NCBI GenBank assembly: GCA_023548195.1
Contig: JAJHZJ010000496.1
Span: 9,496,070-9,560,069 of the forward strand
Length of the DNA: 64,000 nt
Direction of reading: 5' to 3'
DNA from: Bettongia penicillata ogilbyi
Taxonomy: Eukaryota; Chordata; Mammalia; Diprotodontia; Potoroidae
Shown here: piece by piece, positions 42,656 through 52,197 of the stretch
Position numbering within the stretch: the stretch's first letter is position 1
How the letters are laid out: each line of letters begins with the position of its first letter
Translations under genes and position numbers: made by a program
The notes under the pieces: generated by a model
What the model was told of the DNA's origin: nothing
Seen by the model: only the letters and a program-made list of their open reading frames with translations
Databases searched by the model: none

Positions 42656-43080
42656 TACGTGTAGGTCTGTCACTAGCTCCTGGCTCCCCAAACCCAGGGA
42701 GGCGGCAAAGGGAATGGGAGGCTGCAGGTATTGGAGGGGGGAGCACGGTGAGGTGCAAGACAGACTGGGAATGGAATACAGCTGTTACAGGACCCTGAAT
42801 GGAAGACCCAGAGGCATGGAGCAAAAAGGCTGGAGGGACACTACAGGAATAAAATGGGCCCTGGAAGGTTGATCCTGTTTGCCTTGTGCTGGCTACGACT
42901 GTAAAGAAGAGGCATAGAGCCTTTGCTCTCTTGGACATATTCGTTACTGCTGGTTATAAAAGAAATATCAACTTTACTTTTTCATTTGCTGTGTCAATTG
43001 AAAAAGGTAGCATTTTGTTCCACTATGTTGTTTATATCAAGAATCTGTGATATGTGTGGTGTGGGTACATATTCCATGGA
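42656..43080. other. unassigned non-coding sequence
   Basis: GC-richer than its surroundings at 42670-42900. The 100-codon minus frame at 42636-42938 shows no domain I recognise. Confidence 0.3.
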
Positions 43081-43084
43081 TGGG

Positions 43085-43375
43085 AATAGGGAGACTGAAG
43101 TTCACCTCTGGCCTCAGGAGCTTACTAGTGGTATGATCCTGAGTAATTCACTAAACCTCTGCTTGCCTCTGTTTCCTCAACTGTAAGACCTACATAATAA
43201 TATTAATAGTACCTACAATTAATAATAATTAATAGTACCTACAATAGTACCTACAATTCCAGAGATGTTATAAGGACCAAAGAAGATATTAGCAAAGTGC
43301 TTAGTACAGGGCCTGGAACATAAACGGTATTATTTAAATGCCACTCATTTTTATTATTTGCAGATAACAATATTT
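43085..43375 (+). repeat. MIR-type SINE with internal tandem duplication
   Basis: GTATGATCCTGAGTAATTCA, GTTTCCTCAACTGTAAGACC and AGCAAAGTGCTTAGTACAGG. A TAATAGTACCTACAAT unit is repeated about three times at 43203-43257. Confidence 0.7.
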
Positions 43376-43544
43376 CTGTGTCTTTTAATATGGTTTTAAG
43401 AGCAGTTGTGACAAAAAAAAATCACTTAGTGACCAGTCTTCTGGTTCCAGTCACTGTTCATCCACCTCCTTGATGCTTTTGTACAGGATAAAATCAGAGG
43501 TTCAAAAACAAAATTGGCTGACCTTCCTTAAGTCTTGGAAAGCA

Positions 43545-43765
43545 CTTTCTGTCATGTATCTGACCACATTCCCTTCTCACCTCACCTCCCAACATCCCTA
43601 CCTCCCTTGAGGCCCAGCTCAGGGGCCACCTCCATCCTCCACAATGTCTTTCAAATAACCTGTTTTTAGTGTTCCTTCTCTCTAACAATTATTTTGCATG
43701 ATTTGTGTACTGATTTATCTAGGTATATGTGGTATTTCTTCAGTAAATGAATTGAATTGAATTCT
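43545..43765 (+). repeat. L2 LINE 3' region
   Basis: CTTGAGGCCCAGCTCAGGGG, CACCTCCATCCTCCACAATG and TGCATGATTTGTGTACTGAT follow L2 order upstream of the tail. Confidence 0.6.
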
Positions 43766-44387
43766 AGTTCTCTAAACTTAGTCCTATGAGGACTTTTCTC
43801 TTTGATGATACCTGCACACTGTAAAAGTCTTTGCAAGCAAGAATCCCTTCCATGCCATAATAGATATTATATGGTAGGGGATTGCCGGGGCGGGGGGAGA
43901 GGGGGAGTAATGGAAAGAGTGCTGGATTTGGATTTGGAATTGGACTTGATGACGTCTGAGACACCTTCTAGATTTCTAATTGTGAGTCATCCCATATTCC
44001 TAGGCCTCTCAGTTAAATGGCATCTGTTAAATGAGGGAGCCAGTCTAGGGGCCTAACCTTTTCCATCTCTAGATGGGTTACTCTGTATTCGTGTGACACA
44101 CTGAATAAGGAAGTCTATTTAAGATGATGTTTGTTCAAGGCACACCCAACAGCTTCCCTTCAAGGCAATTTAATAATTTCAGCCAGCTGCTTTGTCAACA
44201 CAAAGCACCCAGAAATGAATAAATACATCATGGAACAGTTCACACACTGTGAAGATGGCCCAACTCAACCTGAGATGCATTATGGCCCACTTGTACTGCT
44301 CATCATTGAAAGGTAGTGTCATGAAGTAGAGAAGACTATTTGTAGACAGAACTGCCATCCAATCCTGGCTTGCTTTTGTTCAGAAGG
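43766..44387. other. unassigned; candidate conserved block at 44100-44330
   Basis: A G-rich run lies near 43885-43905. The 44100-44330 part has CAATTTAATAATTTCAGCCA, an E-box CAGCTG at 44184-44189 and the inverted pair CTTTGT-CAAC-ACAAAG at 44190-44205. Confidence 0.3.
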
Positions 44388-44590
44388 GCAGAGCCTTAGA
44401 GCTACCAGACATGTCAAAGGTCATTTAATTCAAAATCTTCCCTACTTTATACACTAAGGAGATGAGACCTGGAAAGGTTAAATCATTCCCCAGGGCACAG
44501 AGATGGGAAATAGTAATCATAGGATATGAGCCCAGGTCCTCTGGTCCTGAATATAACTCTCTTTTCACTGTACAAGGTATGATATGATTT
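44388..44590 (-). repeat. MIR-type SINE
   Basis: AGCCTTAGAGCTACCAGACA, AGATGAGACCTGGAAAGGTT and CAGGGCACAGAGATGGGAAA. Confidence 0.65.
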
Positions 44591-44619
44591 CTTCATCCTC
44601 AAAAGAAGAGATTGCACTG

Positions 44620-44795
44620 CACCATTTACTGGTACTTATTCATAACTTTTAAATTTTGCTAAGCACTTTTTAAGTACATTAGGTCTTTTGAACTTCATGA
44701 AAGTTTCTGAGTATTATTCATATTATTTATTTCTCTTTATACAGATGAGAAAACTGAGGCTATGAGGTTTAGTTTACTTCTGGTTTTATATCCCA
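44620..44795 (-). repeat. MIR-type SINE
   Basis: TTGCTAAGCACTTTTTAAGT and TACAGATGAGAAAACTGAGG. Confidence 0.6.
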
Positions 44796-44829
44796 TGACT
44801 TTGGATACATCAGAAAAAAAAAAAATCAT

Positions 44830-45050
44830 TGGCTATGGTTCCAGAAGAGCTGGGTGTGAGTTCTGTTTCTGCCACTTATTATGAGGCACTGAACAATTCA
44901 TTTAAGCCTCAATTTCCTCCTCTGCAAAGTAAGGATAATAATGAATTACTTTGCCATTCATCATTGTCGTGAGTGTCAAACAAGACACCACGTATAAAGC
45001 AGTAGTGACCCTATGGGTAATCCTACAAAACATTAAGCTATTATTTTCAG
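44830..45050 (+). repeat. MIR-type SINE
   Basis: GTGTGAGTTCTGTTTCTGCC, CTCAATTTCCTCCTCTGCAA and a worn tail. Three MIR-type copies lie in a row here. Confidence 0.6.
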
Positions 45051-45388
45051 CCGAAGTTCCAGCCTTCGTGTTATTTTGAGAGAGGTTGTTTATCTCCTGC
45101 ACCTGTGTTTTCCAGAATGATTTCTGCCTTTGGTTGAGAAGTATATTTGAACTCCCTAGATGTCTAATTAGGTAAATAGGGAGGCTACAGGTCGATTTCA
45201 GAAGGTGTTTCCAGATGAATGTCTGTACGTACGAAGAGCCTGTATTGATCAATAGTACAGAGGAGACAATATCTCAGTCCTATCATTTGCTTCCATAGAA
45301 ATGGATTTGGGAGAGATTTACTGGAGGTTATGAGGCCTGAGCAGGGGCTTCCCAAAAAGTGTTTTGGTAAGGGCACAAGAGGGAAAGG
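45051..45388. other. unassigned non-coding sequence
   Basis: Non-repetitive, with an 8 bp palindrome GTACGTAC near 45226. No call. Confidence 0.3.
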
Positions 45389-45389
45389 G

Positions 45390-45560
45390 ATAGATTCATA
45401 AATTTCAGGCTAGAAGAAATTAAAGGTATCATCTAATACAATCCTTTCATTTTATTGATAGGGAAACTGAGACCTAGAGAGAAGAAGGGACTTGTTGTCA
45501 GGTCACAGAAGTGACATTGGAAGCCAGGACTTCTGACTCCTCATCTTCCATGAGGCCCCT
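45390..45560 (-). repeat. MIR-type SINE
   Basis: GGGAAACTGAGACCTAGAGA, GACTTGTTGTCAGGTCACAG and CCAGGACTTCTGACTCCTCA. Confidence 0.65.
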
Positions 45561-46192
45561 TTGATTTTATTTTCATTATCAATTTAATAATTTTTGTTGC
45601 TGTCCCTTGTAGAAATGAAAATCTTCCTTCCTTCACATTTTTATTTAAAATTCCATAATTTTACTTAACCGCCTGCTTCTCCACTGTAGTAGAGAGGCCT
45701 TCAAAGATAACCTCTGCTGTCTTCCCCCCTCAACTTCTTCATGGCCTAATGATCTCAGCTGTTCCCTGCATTCCACCTGCCTCCAGTCAGGCTCCAGGCC
45801 ATGCTCAAGCCCTTGGGAAATGAACCACCTGAGGGGATTCAAAGCCTTTGAAAGTGACAGACCTGGCTCTGTGCTCCCTGCTCTCAGCACTGTCTGTAAC
45901 AGAAGGAAGGCCTCCTTCTCCATCCTAAGATGAGAGGGAGCAGGGCCACGTTGGAGACAACCCCAGCCTCATCATTGGTTGAGAAACAAAAACTGGTCAC
46001 ATGTGGGACTAGGAGATGTCCCATGTTGTAGGTTACTTCTGGTCAGTGTCTAGTTACCCTCTAAGACTCTAAGCTAGATCAGTCATTAGTCTTCATCATT
46101 AAAGGGGGCCTTCCTCACTGGGACTTCTCCATGCAAAAATGGTTGATCTTTATATTAAAAAAAAAAACAACACTTTTTTATACCTTATCTCG
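45561..46192. other. unassigned, locally GC-richer
   Basis: 45690-46000 is GC-richer than the flanks and includes a 92-codon minus frame (45645-45923) with no recognised domain and no clear start context. It may be an unknown repeat or single-copy sequence. Confidence 0.3.
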
Positions 46193-46350
46193 GTGGCATA
46201 AAAAAACCTCTGAGGGAGGGGCTATCATCATCCCCATTTCACAGATGAGGACTTGTCCATGGCTACACAGTCAGTCAGTATCAGGAACAGGACTCAAATT
46301 CAAGTCTTCTGCCTCTAAGGACAAGGATCTCTCCTCTAAAAGACATGATT
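46193..46350 (-). repeat. MIR-type SINE
   Basis: TCCCCATTTCACAGATGAGG, GGCTACACAGTCAGTCAGTA and GACTCAAATTCAAGTCTTCT. Confidence 0.7.
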
Positions 46351-46882
46351 TCCCTTGCTTCTCATACTACTTACCCAACTAAGTTTTTTTTACTTTAAAA
46401 AAAAGTCGGCAATATCATGACAGCCTAGTTTTCCTTTGTTTTTTTTGCCAGCTGTGATTGGAGGAAGGGCTCCTTTTCATTTAGGATCAGACTTTCCTAC
46501 AAATGTAACTAAGACATCATTTGAATATGGAAACCTAAGAGAGATGGGGAAGTCCACAAAAGATGACCCTTATTTCCTCTTAAAACTGTTAACATTCAAA
46601 TCTGCCTAGCCTTTTCAAATCCAATGGACTTGATGAGTTTTCATCTGAGTTGAACTAGTTAGACAGAAACCCATTATCCATCTGAATGGTGGTCTTGCTT
46701 AGGCGAGGCTGGAAAGAAACTAAAAGAGGAGATTCAGGACAGAGATTGTTCATATGGACATGTGTAAGCATTCACTCTCAGTGTAGACACCACTGATAAG
46801 TTGCTATGGAAGCCATAATTACAACACATTTTCTAGATAAAGGAAAGCAACCAGAGCTCTGATTTCAAGGTTAATAATCACT
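46351..46882. other. unassigned non-coding sequence
   Basis: Nothing recognised. Confidence 0.35.
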
Positions 46883-47065
46883 TGTTAATTGCCTTTGTGA
46901 CAGTCACTGTGTTAAGCACTGAGGTACCACTATGAGAAAGATAGTCACTACCTTCAAGGAAATTAGAATCTAAGACAACACACAGAAGGAAACAGAACAG
47001 GAGTGGGGAGTAGTGGTGGAGAAAGTACTTGAGTAGGTGGGTATAATATAATTCAGTCCAAAGGA
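46883..47065 (-). repeat. L2 LINE 3' end
   Basis: AGTCACTGTGTTAAGCACTG, CTACCTTCAAGGAAATTAGA and CTAAGACAACACACAGAAGG. Confidence 0.65.
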
Positions 47066-47309
47066 TGGTGGTTTGTCAGAAACAAAGAAATGGCTGACCA
47101 AGGGACCTTTCTAAAATGGAGTTGTTGGGCGTTTTTAACCCCAAAGAGGCTGAGGATATAGAGGGTACTGACAAGGTGTGATTAACAAAATTTATGCAAT
47201 CTGGAAGGCTGATGAGTTTGTTAGGAGATGATAGAGTTCAATCCAAGCTAGTAGGAAATGAAGATGTATTGCGTACTCTTGGTATAAAAACCACTTTCAA
47301 TGCTTGCAT
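47066..47309. other. unassigned, possibly more L2
   Basis: Text such as GGTGTGATTAACAAAATTTA is not assigned. Confidence 0.3.
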
Positions 47310-47402
47310 GCAACAAGTACATATCTGATCATGTCACTCCCTTACTCAGTAAATTATATTGGCTCCTTATTATATCAAGGATAATATCTAGAGAGTAAGG
47401 CA
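47310..47402 (+). repeat. L2 LINE fragment
   Basis: TCTGATCATGTCACTCCCTT and TTGGCTCCTTATTATATCAA. Confidence 0.5.
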
Positions 47403-47497
47403 ATGAAGGCATATTTTCTGTGAGCAGAGAGAAAGTCCTAAGTGAATGAGTGCCTGAGTCTCTGGGAGACATAGGAATCAAATAGACCTTTTTTACC

Positions 47498-47618
47498 TTA
47501 ATCATTTTTATAGATATCTTTTGTGTTTACAATCCCTAAATTTTCCTCTGCATCCTTCCTTTTACCCCTACCCAAAGTGCAATCCTTTATAAGAAAGACT
47601 TTTTTTAGGTGACTCTTA
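47498..47618 (-). repeat. L1 3' UTR piece
   Basis: TATCTTTTGTGTTTACAATC, CATCCTTCCTTTTACCCCTA and AATCCTTTATAAGAAAGACT resemble the left part of the 20.5 kb L1 piece. Confidence 0.45.
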
Positions 47619-48535
47619 AAGATATATCATTGTTTTCCCTCATCTGGAAGAGGACTTAGTGGGAGAGAAGGGAAAATACAGAGCCTCTGGGGAGGTTAAG
47701 TGTGAGATTAAATATGGAAATTAGAATGAGGGAGTGGAGAGGTGACCAGGAGAGGAGCAAGAATATTGCAGGTAAAGAGGTGTAGGCTCAGCTGACTTTG
47801 CTGGTGTTTGAGAAGCTTTCCCTATTAACTGCTAACTTTGCTATCTGCTAGAGGAGATTGTGGCTGGAGCCAATTAAAGCTCACGGAACTTTTCTCCGTG
47901 GTGGATCTGATAAAAACAACCCCTTGACCCCTCTTCATTCCAAAGATAATAGGTTGATATCAAAGCTTTCTTGTTCTCTAAGGTTCGCTTATACTTTCTG
48001 TTTCAATTAACACTAATCCAATCACTAATCTAAACAGATAATTTAGACACAAATTTGGTCAATCAGTTACCTTGCTTTCCTTGTCTCCTGTGTCGATGTA
48101 TTTATATGTAAATAGGGAGATGTAAAAGACCAAGAAACGTTGATAATCTTGTTATGTGTGTGGGGTTAGGGAGAGAGATGCTGGAATAGACATTTTGACT
48201 TGCCAGGATGCATCTTGTTCTCCCTCCATCTCCAGCTGGGGGCTCAGGAGCAAAATGAGAGTCTTATCAATATTGATTTCCTCTTTTATAAGACTTTCAA
48301 AGTGGGGTAAGCATGGGTTTTTCTCCCTTAGGAGCTAAATGTAACAGCAGTTGTGTGGTATGGGGTTGTAGAGGAAAAACCAAGGGGATGCAGAGAAATT
48401 AGGATATATCTGGTTTGCCAAAAAGAGTGTTTAGATGAGGCTGATCACATTCCAAGGGTGGGGTTAAGAGGGGAGAGTGATTACCCCTACCTTCCTTGAG
48501 TGAGGGAGTAGGTGATTTTTTTCCACCTTATAGAA
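47619..48535. other. unassigned; weakly LTR-like
   Basis: An ATTAAA at 47873-47878 is followed within a few bases by a CACGGA/TCCGTG hairpin (stem 47882-47887 with 47895-47900, 7 nt loop), an arrangement seen in some retroviral LTRs. No terminal TG...CA pair, primer site or second copy was found, so no element is called. Confidence 0.2.
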
Positions 48536-48537
48536 AC

Positions 48538-49015
48538 AACTTTCATTGATAACACTCCATATATAAATTCCTCAATTTGTCATTTAAAGATCTTCACATC
48601 TACTCCTTTCCATGTTCTCTGTTGTACTGTTTTACCTGCTCTTCCTCACACACAACTATTTCCTATCTTTTTTCCTTTGCTCTGATTTTCCCCCATACCT
48701 AGAATGAAGCTTCTCCTTACTCCCACCTACTGTAACATCTGGTTTCCTTCAAGATTCAGATAAAGCAACACTTGCCTACAAAGGTCCCTTCTGTGATGCT
48801 ATTTCTATCTTCCATGATGCTATTTCTATCTTCCATTCTAATGCTGTAATTAATTGATAGCTATAATGCCCATTGATGTGTTTGTTTTCTTTAGAAAAAT
48901 AAAAACTCCCTGAAGGTAGGAGCTATGTAGCTTTTATCTTGCTATCATCGACACTTAGCATAGTGCCCAGTAAAGAGTGGATACTTAATAAAAATGCTTG
49001 TTGACTGATTAGAGT
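48538..49015 (+). repeat. L2 LINE 3' region, long copy with 21 bp tandem duplication
   Basis: ATACCTAGAATGAAGCTTCT, GGTTTCCTTCAAGATTCAGA, ACTCCCTGAAGGTAGGAGCT, TAGTGCCCAGTAAAGAGTGG and the tail TACTTAATAAAAATGCTTGT. A 21 bp unit starting TGATGCTATTTCTATC is doubled at 48794-48835. Confidence 0.75.
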
Positions 49016-49029
49016 TATCTGATACCCTA

Positions 49030-49142
49030 GGATGTGATGACCTGCCCATCCTCACAAAGCTAGTTCACGTCAGTGGCAGGACTTGAACCCATGTCTTTTT
49101 AACTCCAAGCACCTCTCTTTTTCAACTATGTTATTTTCCTTC
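49030..49142 (-). repeat. MIR-type SINE fragment
   Basis: GATGACCTGCCCATCCTCAC and GGCAGGACTTGAACCCATGT. Confidence 0.6.
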
Positions 49143-49202
49143 TCAGCTGAACACATTTAGATTCTACATTTGAAAGAGCCCCTTGTCAAATGTGGGAGCT
49201 TT

Positions 49203-49670
49203 GTCATTTTTCTTTTTTTATATAAATTAATTTATACGTTTTTGGTTTTCAACAATCACTTCCATAAGTCTTAAATTTTCTCCTCCTCCTGCCCCCTCTC
49301 TCCCTGAGACACCACGCAATCTTATATGGGTCCTACACATAACATTCTTATTGAACACATTTTCCCATGTTGCATAGAAGAATTAAAATGGATGGGAGAA
49401 ACCATGAGAAAAACCAAAGAAAAACATAACAAAAGAGAAAATATTCTCCTTCATTCTCTGTTCCAATTGCATAGTTCTTTTTCTGGATATGGATGGCAAT
49501 TTTGCATCATGACTCCTTTGGAAATGTTTTAGGTCCTTACATTTCTGTAAAGGGCTAAGTCTATCAAAAACAGTCCTCACGCACTGTGGATGTTACTGTG
49601 TACAATATTCTCCTGGTTCTGGTCATTTTACTCAGCACCAATTCATACAAGCTCTAAACAAGCATATTTT
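49203..49670 (-). repeat. L1 3' UTR fragment
   Basis: GTTTTTGGTTTTCAACAATC, GAAACCATGAGAAAAACCAA, TTTTGCATCATGACTCCTTT and GGGCTAAGTCTATCAAAAAC, parallel to the 26.7 and 53.7 kb copies. The minus frame at 49383-49580 and the one at 53814-54068 share an F-D-R-L-S...F-Q pattern, which confirms common descent. Confidence 0.75.
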
Positions 49671-50025
49671 TGTTTGCCGTGGTGATCTTTGCACTGAGGC
49701 CAGAACCAAGTACATTCTTCACCTTTCCTTTTTGAAAGGATAAGGAAGCATCAAAAGGAAACAGGACAAAGCAGGAAAAAAAGAAGAAAAAGAACCGATG
49801 TTTAAGAAAGTGATACCAAAGCTAATGAAAATGAAGCCCAGTTCTAAAATGTTTGTTAAATTCTTCTACTGTCTTAATTCTAGAAAAGCAGGAGTTCTAA
49901 ATGTTTTATTTTTGCTTAAATAAATAATTCATTTAATTAAGTGTTCAAGATACTCTCAGGTGACTCAGAAATGGGCACAAATGGGTTGTAAAGTCACTTA
50001 AAAAACTCTAGGAAGTATTCCAATT
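49671..50025. other. unassigned non-coding sequence
   Basis: A-rich in places; nothing recognised. Confidence 0.35.
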
Positions 50026-50027
50026 TC

Positions 50028-50105
50028 ATAGACTTAGGGTTGGAAGGGACCTTGTAACACATTCAAGGTTGCCCAGATAATGAGTGGCAGAGTTCAGAAA
50101 GTCTA
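50028..50105 (-). repeat. MIR-type SINE fragment
   Basis: TTGGAAGGGACCTTGTAACA and TGCCCAGATAATGAGTGGCA. Confidence 0.5.
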
Positions 50106-50442
50106 TATAGTGTTCTCAGACAATCTGTGAGTTTGTGAGTTCTCTGCCAACATCAGGGGTTCATTCCAACTATTTTCTATCATGAGTAATTTCATACACA
50201 TGCACACATACAAACACACACAAAGTAACTCACTGACATACAAAAACACTTGGATATATCTAAAATATGAGAGGAAAGTAGATTGGAAGGACATGAACTC
50301 TTACTTGTAATTTCATTCTTATTTATCATTTAATTTTCACTTAATAATCATCTTAATATTATTAAATAAGAAATCAATTCTTATTTATCATTTTCATAGG
50401 AATTCTTTCTAATCTCCAGAAAAACTGTCCTATTTACTGTTA
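50106..50442. other. unassigned, with CACA-rich part
   Basis: CACACATACAAACACACAC-type sequence near 50200 and AT-rich text after it. Confidence 0.35.
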
Positions 50443-50535
50443 CCAGAATTCAGAATTCCATCTCTGTCTTTGTATATGGTGTTTGCCCTGCCTGAAATGC
50501 ATTTCCTCTTCATCTCTCCTTCTTTATAATCCATT
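50443..50535 (+). repeat. L2 LINE fragment
   Basis: TTTGCCCTGCCTGAAATGCA and TTTCCTCTTCATCTCTCCTT. Confidence 0.5.
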
Positions 50536-50559
50536 CCTCTAAAGATGAACTTGTGTTGT

Positions 50560-50835
50560 TTATGAAAGAAAGAAAAAGGAAAGAAAGAAATATAGACAGA
50601 AAGAAAGAAAAAAGTAAGAGAAATACAGACAGAAATAAAGAAAGAAAAGAAAGGAGGAAGAAAAGGAAGAAGGAAGGAAGGAAAGGAAGGAAGGAAGGAA
50701 GGAAGGAAGGAAGGAAGGAAGGAAGGAAGGAAGGAAGGAAGGAAGGAAGGAAGGAAGGAAGGAAGGAACAAAGAAAGAAGGAAGGAAAAAAAGAAAGAAA
50801 GTAGGAAAGAAAGAAGGAAAGAAAGAGAAAAGAAC
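50560..50835. repeat. (GGAA)n microsatellite in a 275 bp purine tract
   Basis: About 21 uninterrupted GGAA units at 50685-50768, flanked by GAAA/AAAG-rich sequence. One strand is almost purely purine, with only a few pyrimidine interruptions. The open frames on both strands here are Lys/Glu/Arg or Phe/Leu/Pro/Ser shadows. Confidence 0.95.
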
Positions 50836-50842
50836 CACTTCA

Positions 50843-51312
50843 AGAGGGAGGCTATTTTAGTAAATAGAGTGCTAGGTTTGGAATCAGGAACTCCTAAATT
50901 CTAATCTTTTCCACATAATTACTAGCTATGTAAACCTGGCAAGTACCTTAATCCCTCTGCGTCTTAGTGTTTTTTGCTGTTTACTTATATCTGACTCTCT
51001 CTGATGCCATAGACCATATCATGCCAATGCTGTCCATGGTATTTTCTTGGCAAAGATACTAGAATGGTTTGTCATTTTGTTCTCCAGTGGAATGAGGCAA
51101 ATAAAGGTTAAGTGTCTTGCCCAGGGTCGCACAGCTAGTAAGCATCTGAGGCTGGATTTGAATTTAGATCTTCCTGATTCCAGGTCAATAACTCTATCCA
51201 CTGAGCTGTCTGTCTGCCCCATGCCTCAGTTTACTCAGTTTCTGTAAGCTAAGAAGGTTGAACTAGACAGCATCTAAATCTATTTTAGTCCTAAATCTCT
51301 GAATCTATAAGC
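50843..51312 (+). repeat. MIR-type SINE, split by a Mar-1 SINE
   Basis: Left: TAGAGTGCTAGGTTTGGAAT, TAGCTATGTAAACCTGGCAA, CTCTGCGTCTTAGTG. Right, directly after the insert: GCCTCAGTTTACTCAGTTTC, TGTAAGCTAAGAAGGTTGAA and TTAGTCCTAAATCTCTGAAT. The CGTCTTAGT/GCCTCAGTT pair could be the diverged target duplication. Confidence 0.7.
50972..51222 (-). mobile_element. Mar-1-type CORE-SINE
   Basis: GGTATTTTCTTGGCAAAGAT, ATGGTTTGTCATTTTGTTCT, AAGTGTCTTGCCCAGGGTCG and CTCTATCCACTGAGCTGTCT. Confidence 0.85.
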
Positions 51313-51329
51313 TTTTCCTACTCCTCTTG

Positions 51330-51735
51330 GTGTTCCCTTTCTGGGCCCCCAAATTATCATGTTGGCACTTATATTTACATGTTATATACTACCTCTTTTT
51401 ACCTACTGACCCAGAATTGAAATTCTTGGAGGACAGGGAAAGTTTTACATATTTTTCTCCACATTCCTAGCACATGAAGGTCACCATAGTATAGTAGATA
51501 ATCTTGGAGTCATGAAAGCCTGGGTTCAAGTCCTGTCTATGATACATCCATACAGCCTCTCCAACTCCAGGCAACTCCCGTAGACAATATATTGCAGAGG
51601 AGTCTCCACCTTCTCTCAGGAGAGAGTTACTTCATCTGGGAGTTCCCAATATCCATGAAATTTCAAGTCTTGCTCCTCTCTCCAGTTTCTGGTGTGTAGT
51701 AGAAGTGTAATCTATGCTTGTTGAATTAGCATGTG
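51330..51735 (+). repeat. L2 LINE 3' region, split by a THER1-type SINE
   Basis: AATTCTTGGAGGACAGGGAA and CACATTCCTAGCACATGAAG lead to the insert. The tail resumes with GTGTGTAGTAGAAGTGTAAT and CTATGCTTGTTGAATTAGCA. Confidence 0.65.
51484..51688 (+). mobile_element. THER1/MIR-type SINE, full length
   Basis: Head CATAGTATAGTAGATAATCT, GGTTCAAGTCCTGTCTATGA with a B-box match, the THER1 segment CTCCAGGCAACTCCCGTAGA, ATTGCAGAGGAGTCTCCACC and GGGAGTTCCCAATATCCATG. Confidence 0.75.
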
Positions 51736-52055
51736 AAGGAATCACAGTTGAAGTGAGTGGTCTATTTTTACCCTGTTCCTTTTTGGAGGCATGATTCTGC
51801 TTGATTGCAGAAATTGATTTGCATGATTGATTGATTTGCTTGCTTGTTGCATCATGCTCCCTTGTTTATAAAAATTGGCTGCATTTCCTGTCTGAGTTTT
51901 TCTTTTTTTCCCCCCTTTTTTGAAACCTGCTCAGTGCTCCCTCATGTCACATCAATTCTACCTAAGTAGGTATTGCCACTTCAGTTGACAACTTTCTCCT
52001 GTCTGAGGATACAAGGTTTGGAACATCAGTATCCCCGAGGTCAGTTCCTTCACTG
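51736..52055. other. unassigned non-coding sequence
   Basis: TTGATTGATT-like short repeats near 51820 and a T/C run near 51905. Confidence 0.35.
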
Positions 52056-52057
52056 GA

Positions 52058-52192
52058 ATGGAGGGAGTTTAGATTCAGATAGAGGAAGAGGTTTGCCTCA
52101 GGTCTCAGAGCTTACAAGTAGTAGAATAAGGATTTAAACCTAGATTTTTGGACTGTATATCCAATGCTCTCTCCCCCATGATATACTGTACC
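52058..52192 (-). repeat. MIR-type SINE fragment
   Basis: GGTTTGCCTCAGGTCTCAGA and TAGAATAAGGATTTAAACCT. Confidence 0.55.
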
Positions 52193-52197
52193 CCCCG

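Noticed and set aside
50430..50843. 137-codon minus frame
   Set aside because: It is the reverse strand of the GGAA array (Phe-Leu-Pro-Ser repeats) with no domain.
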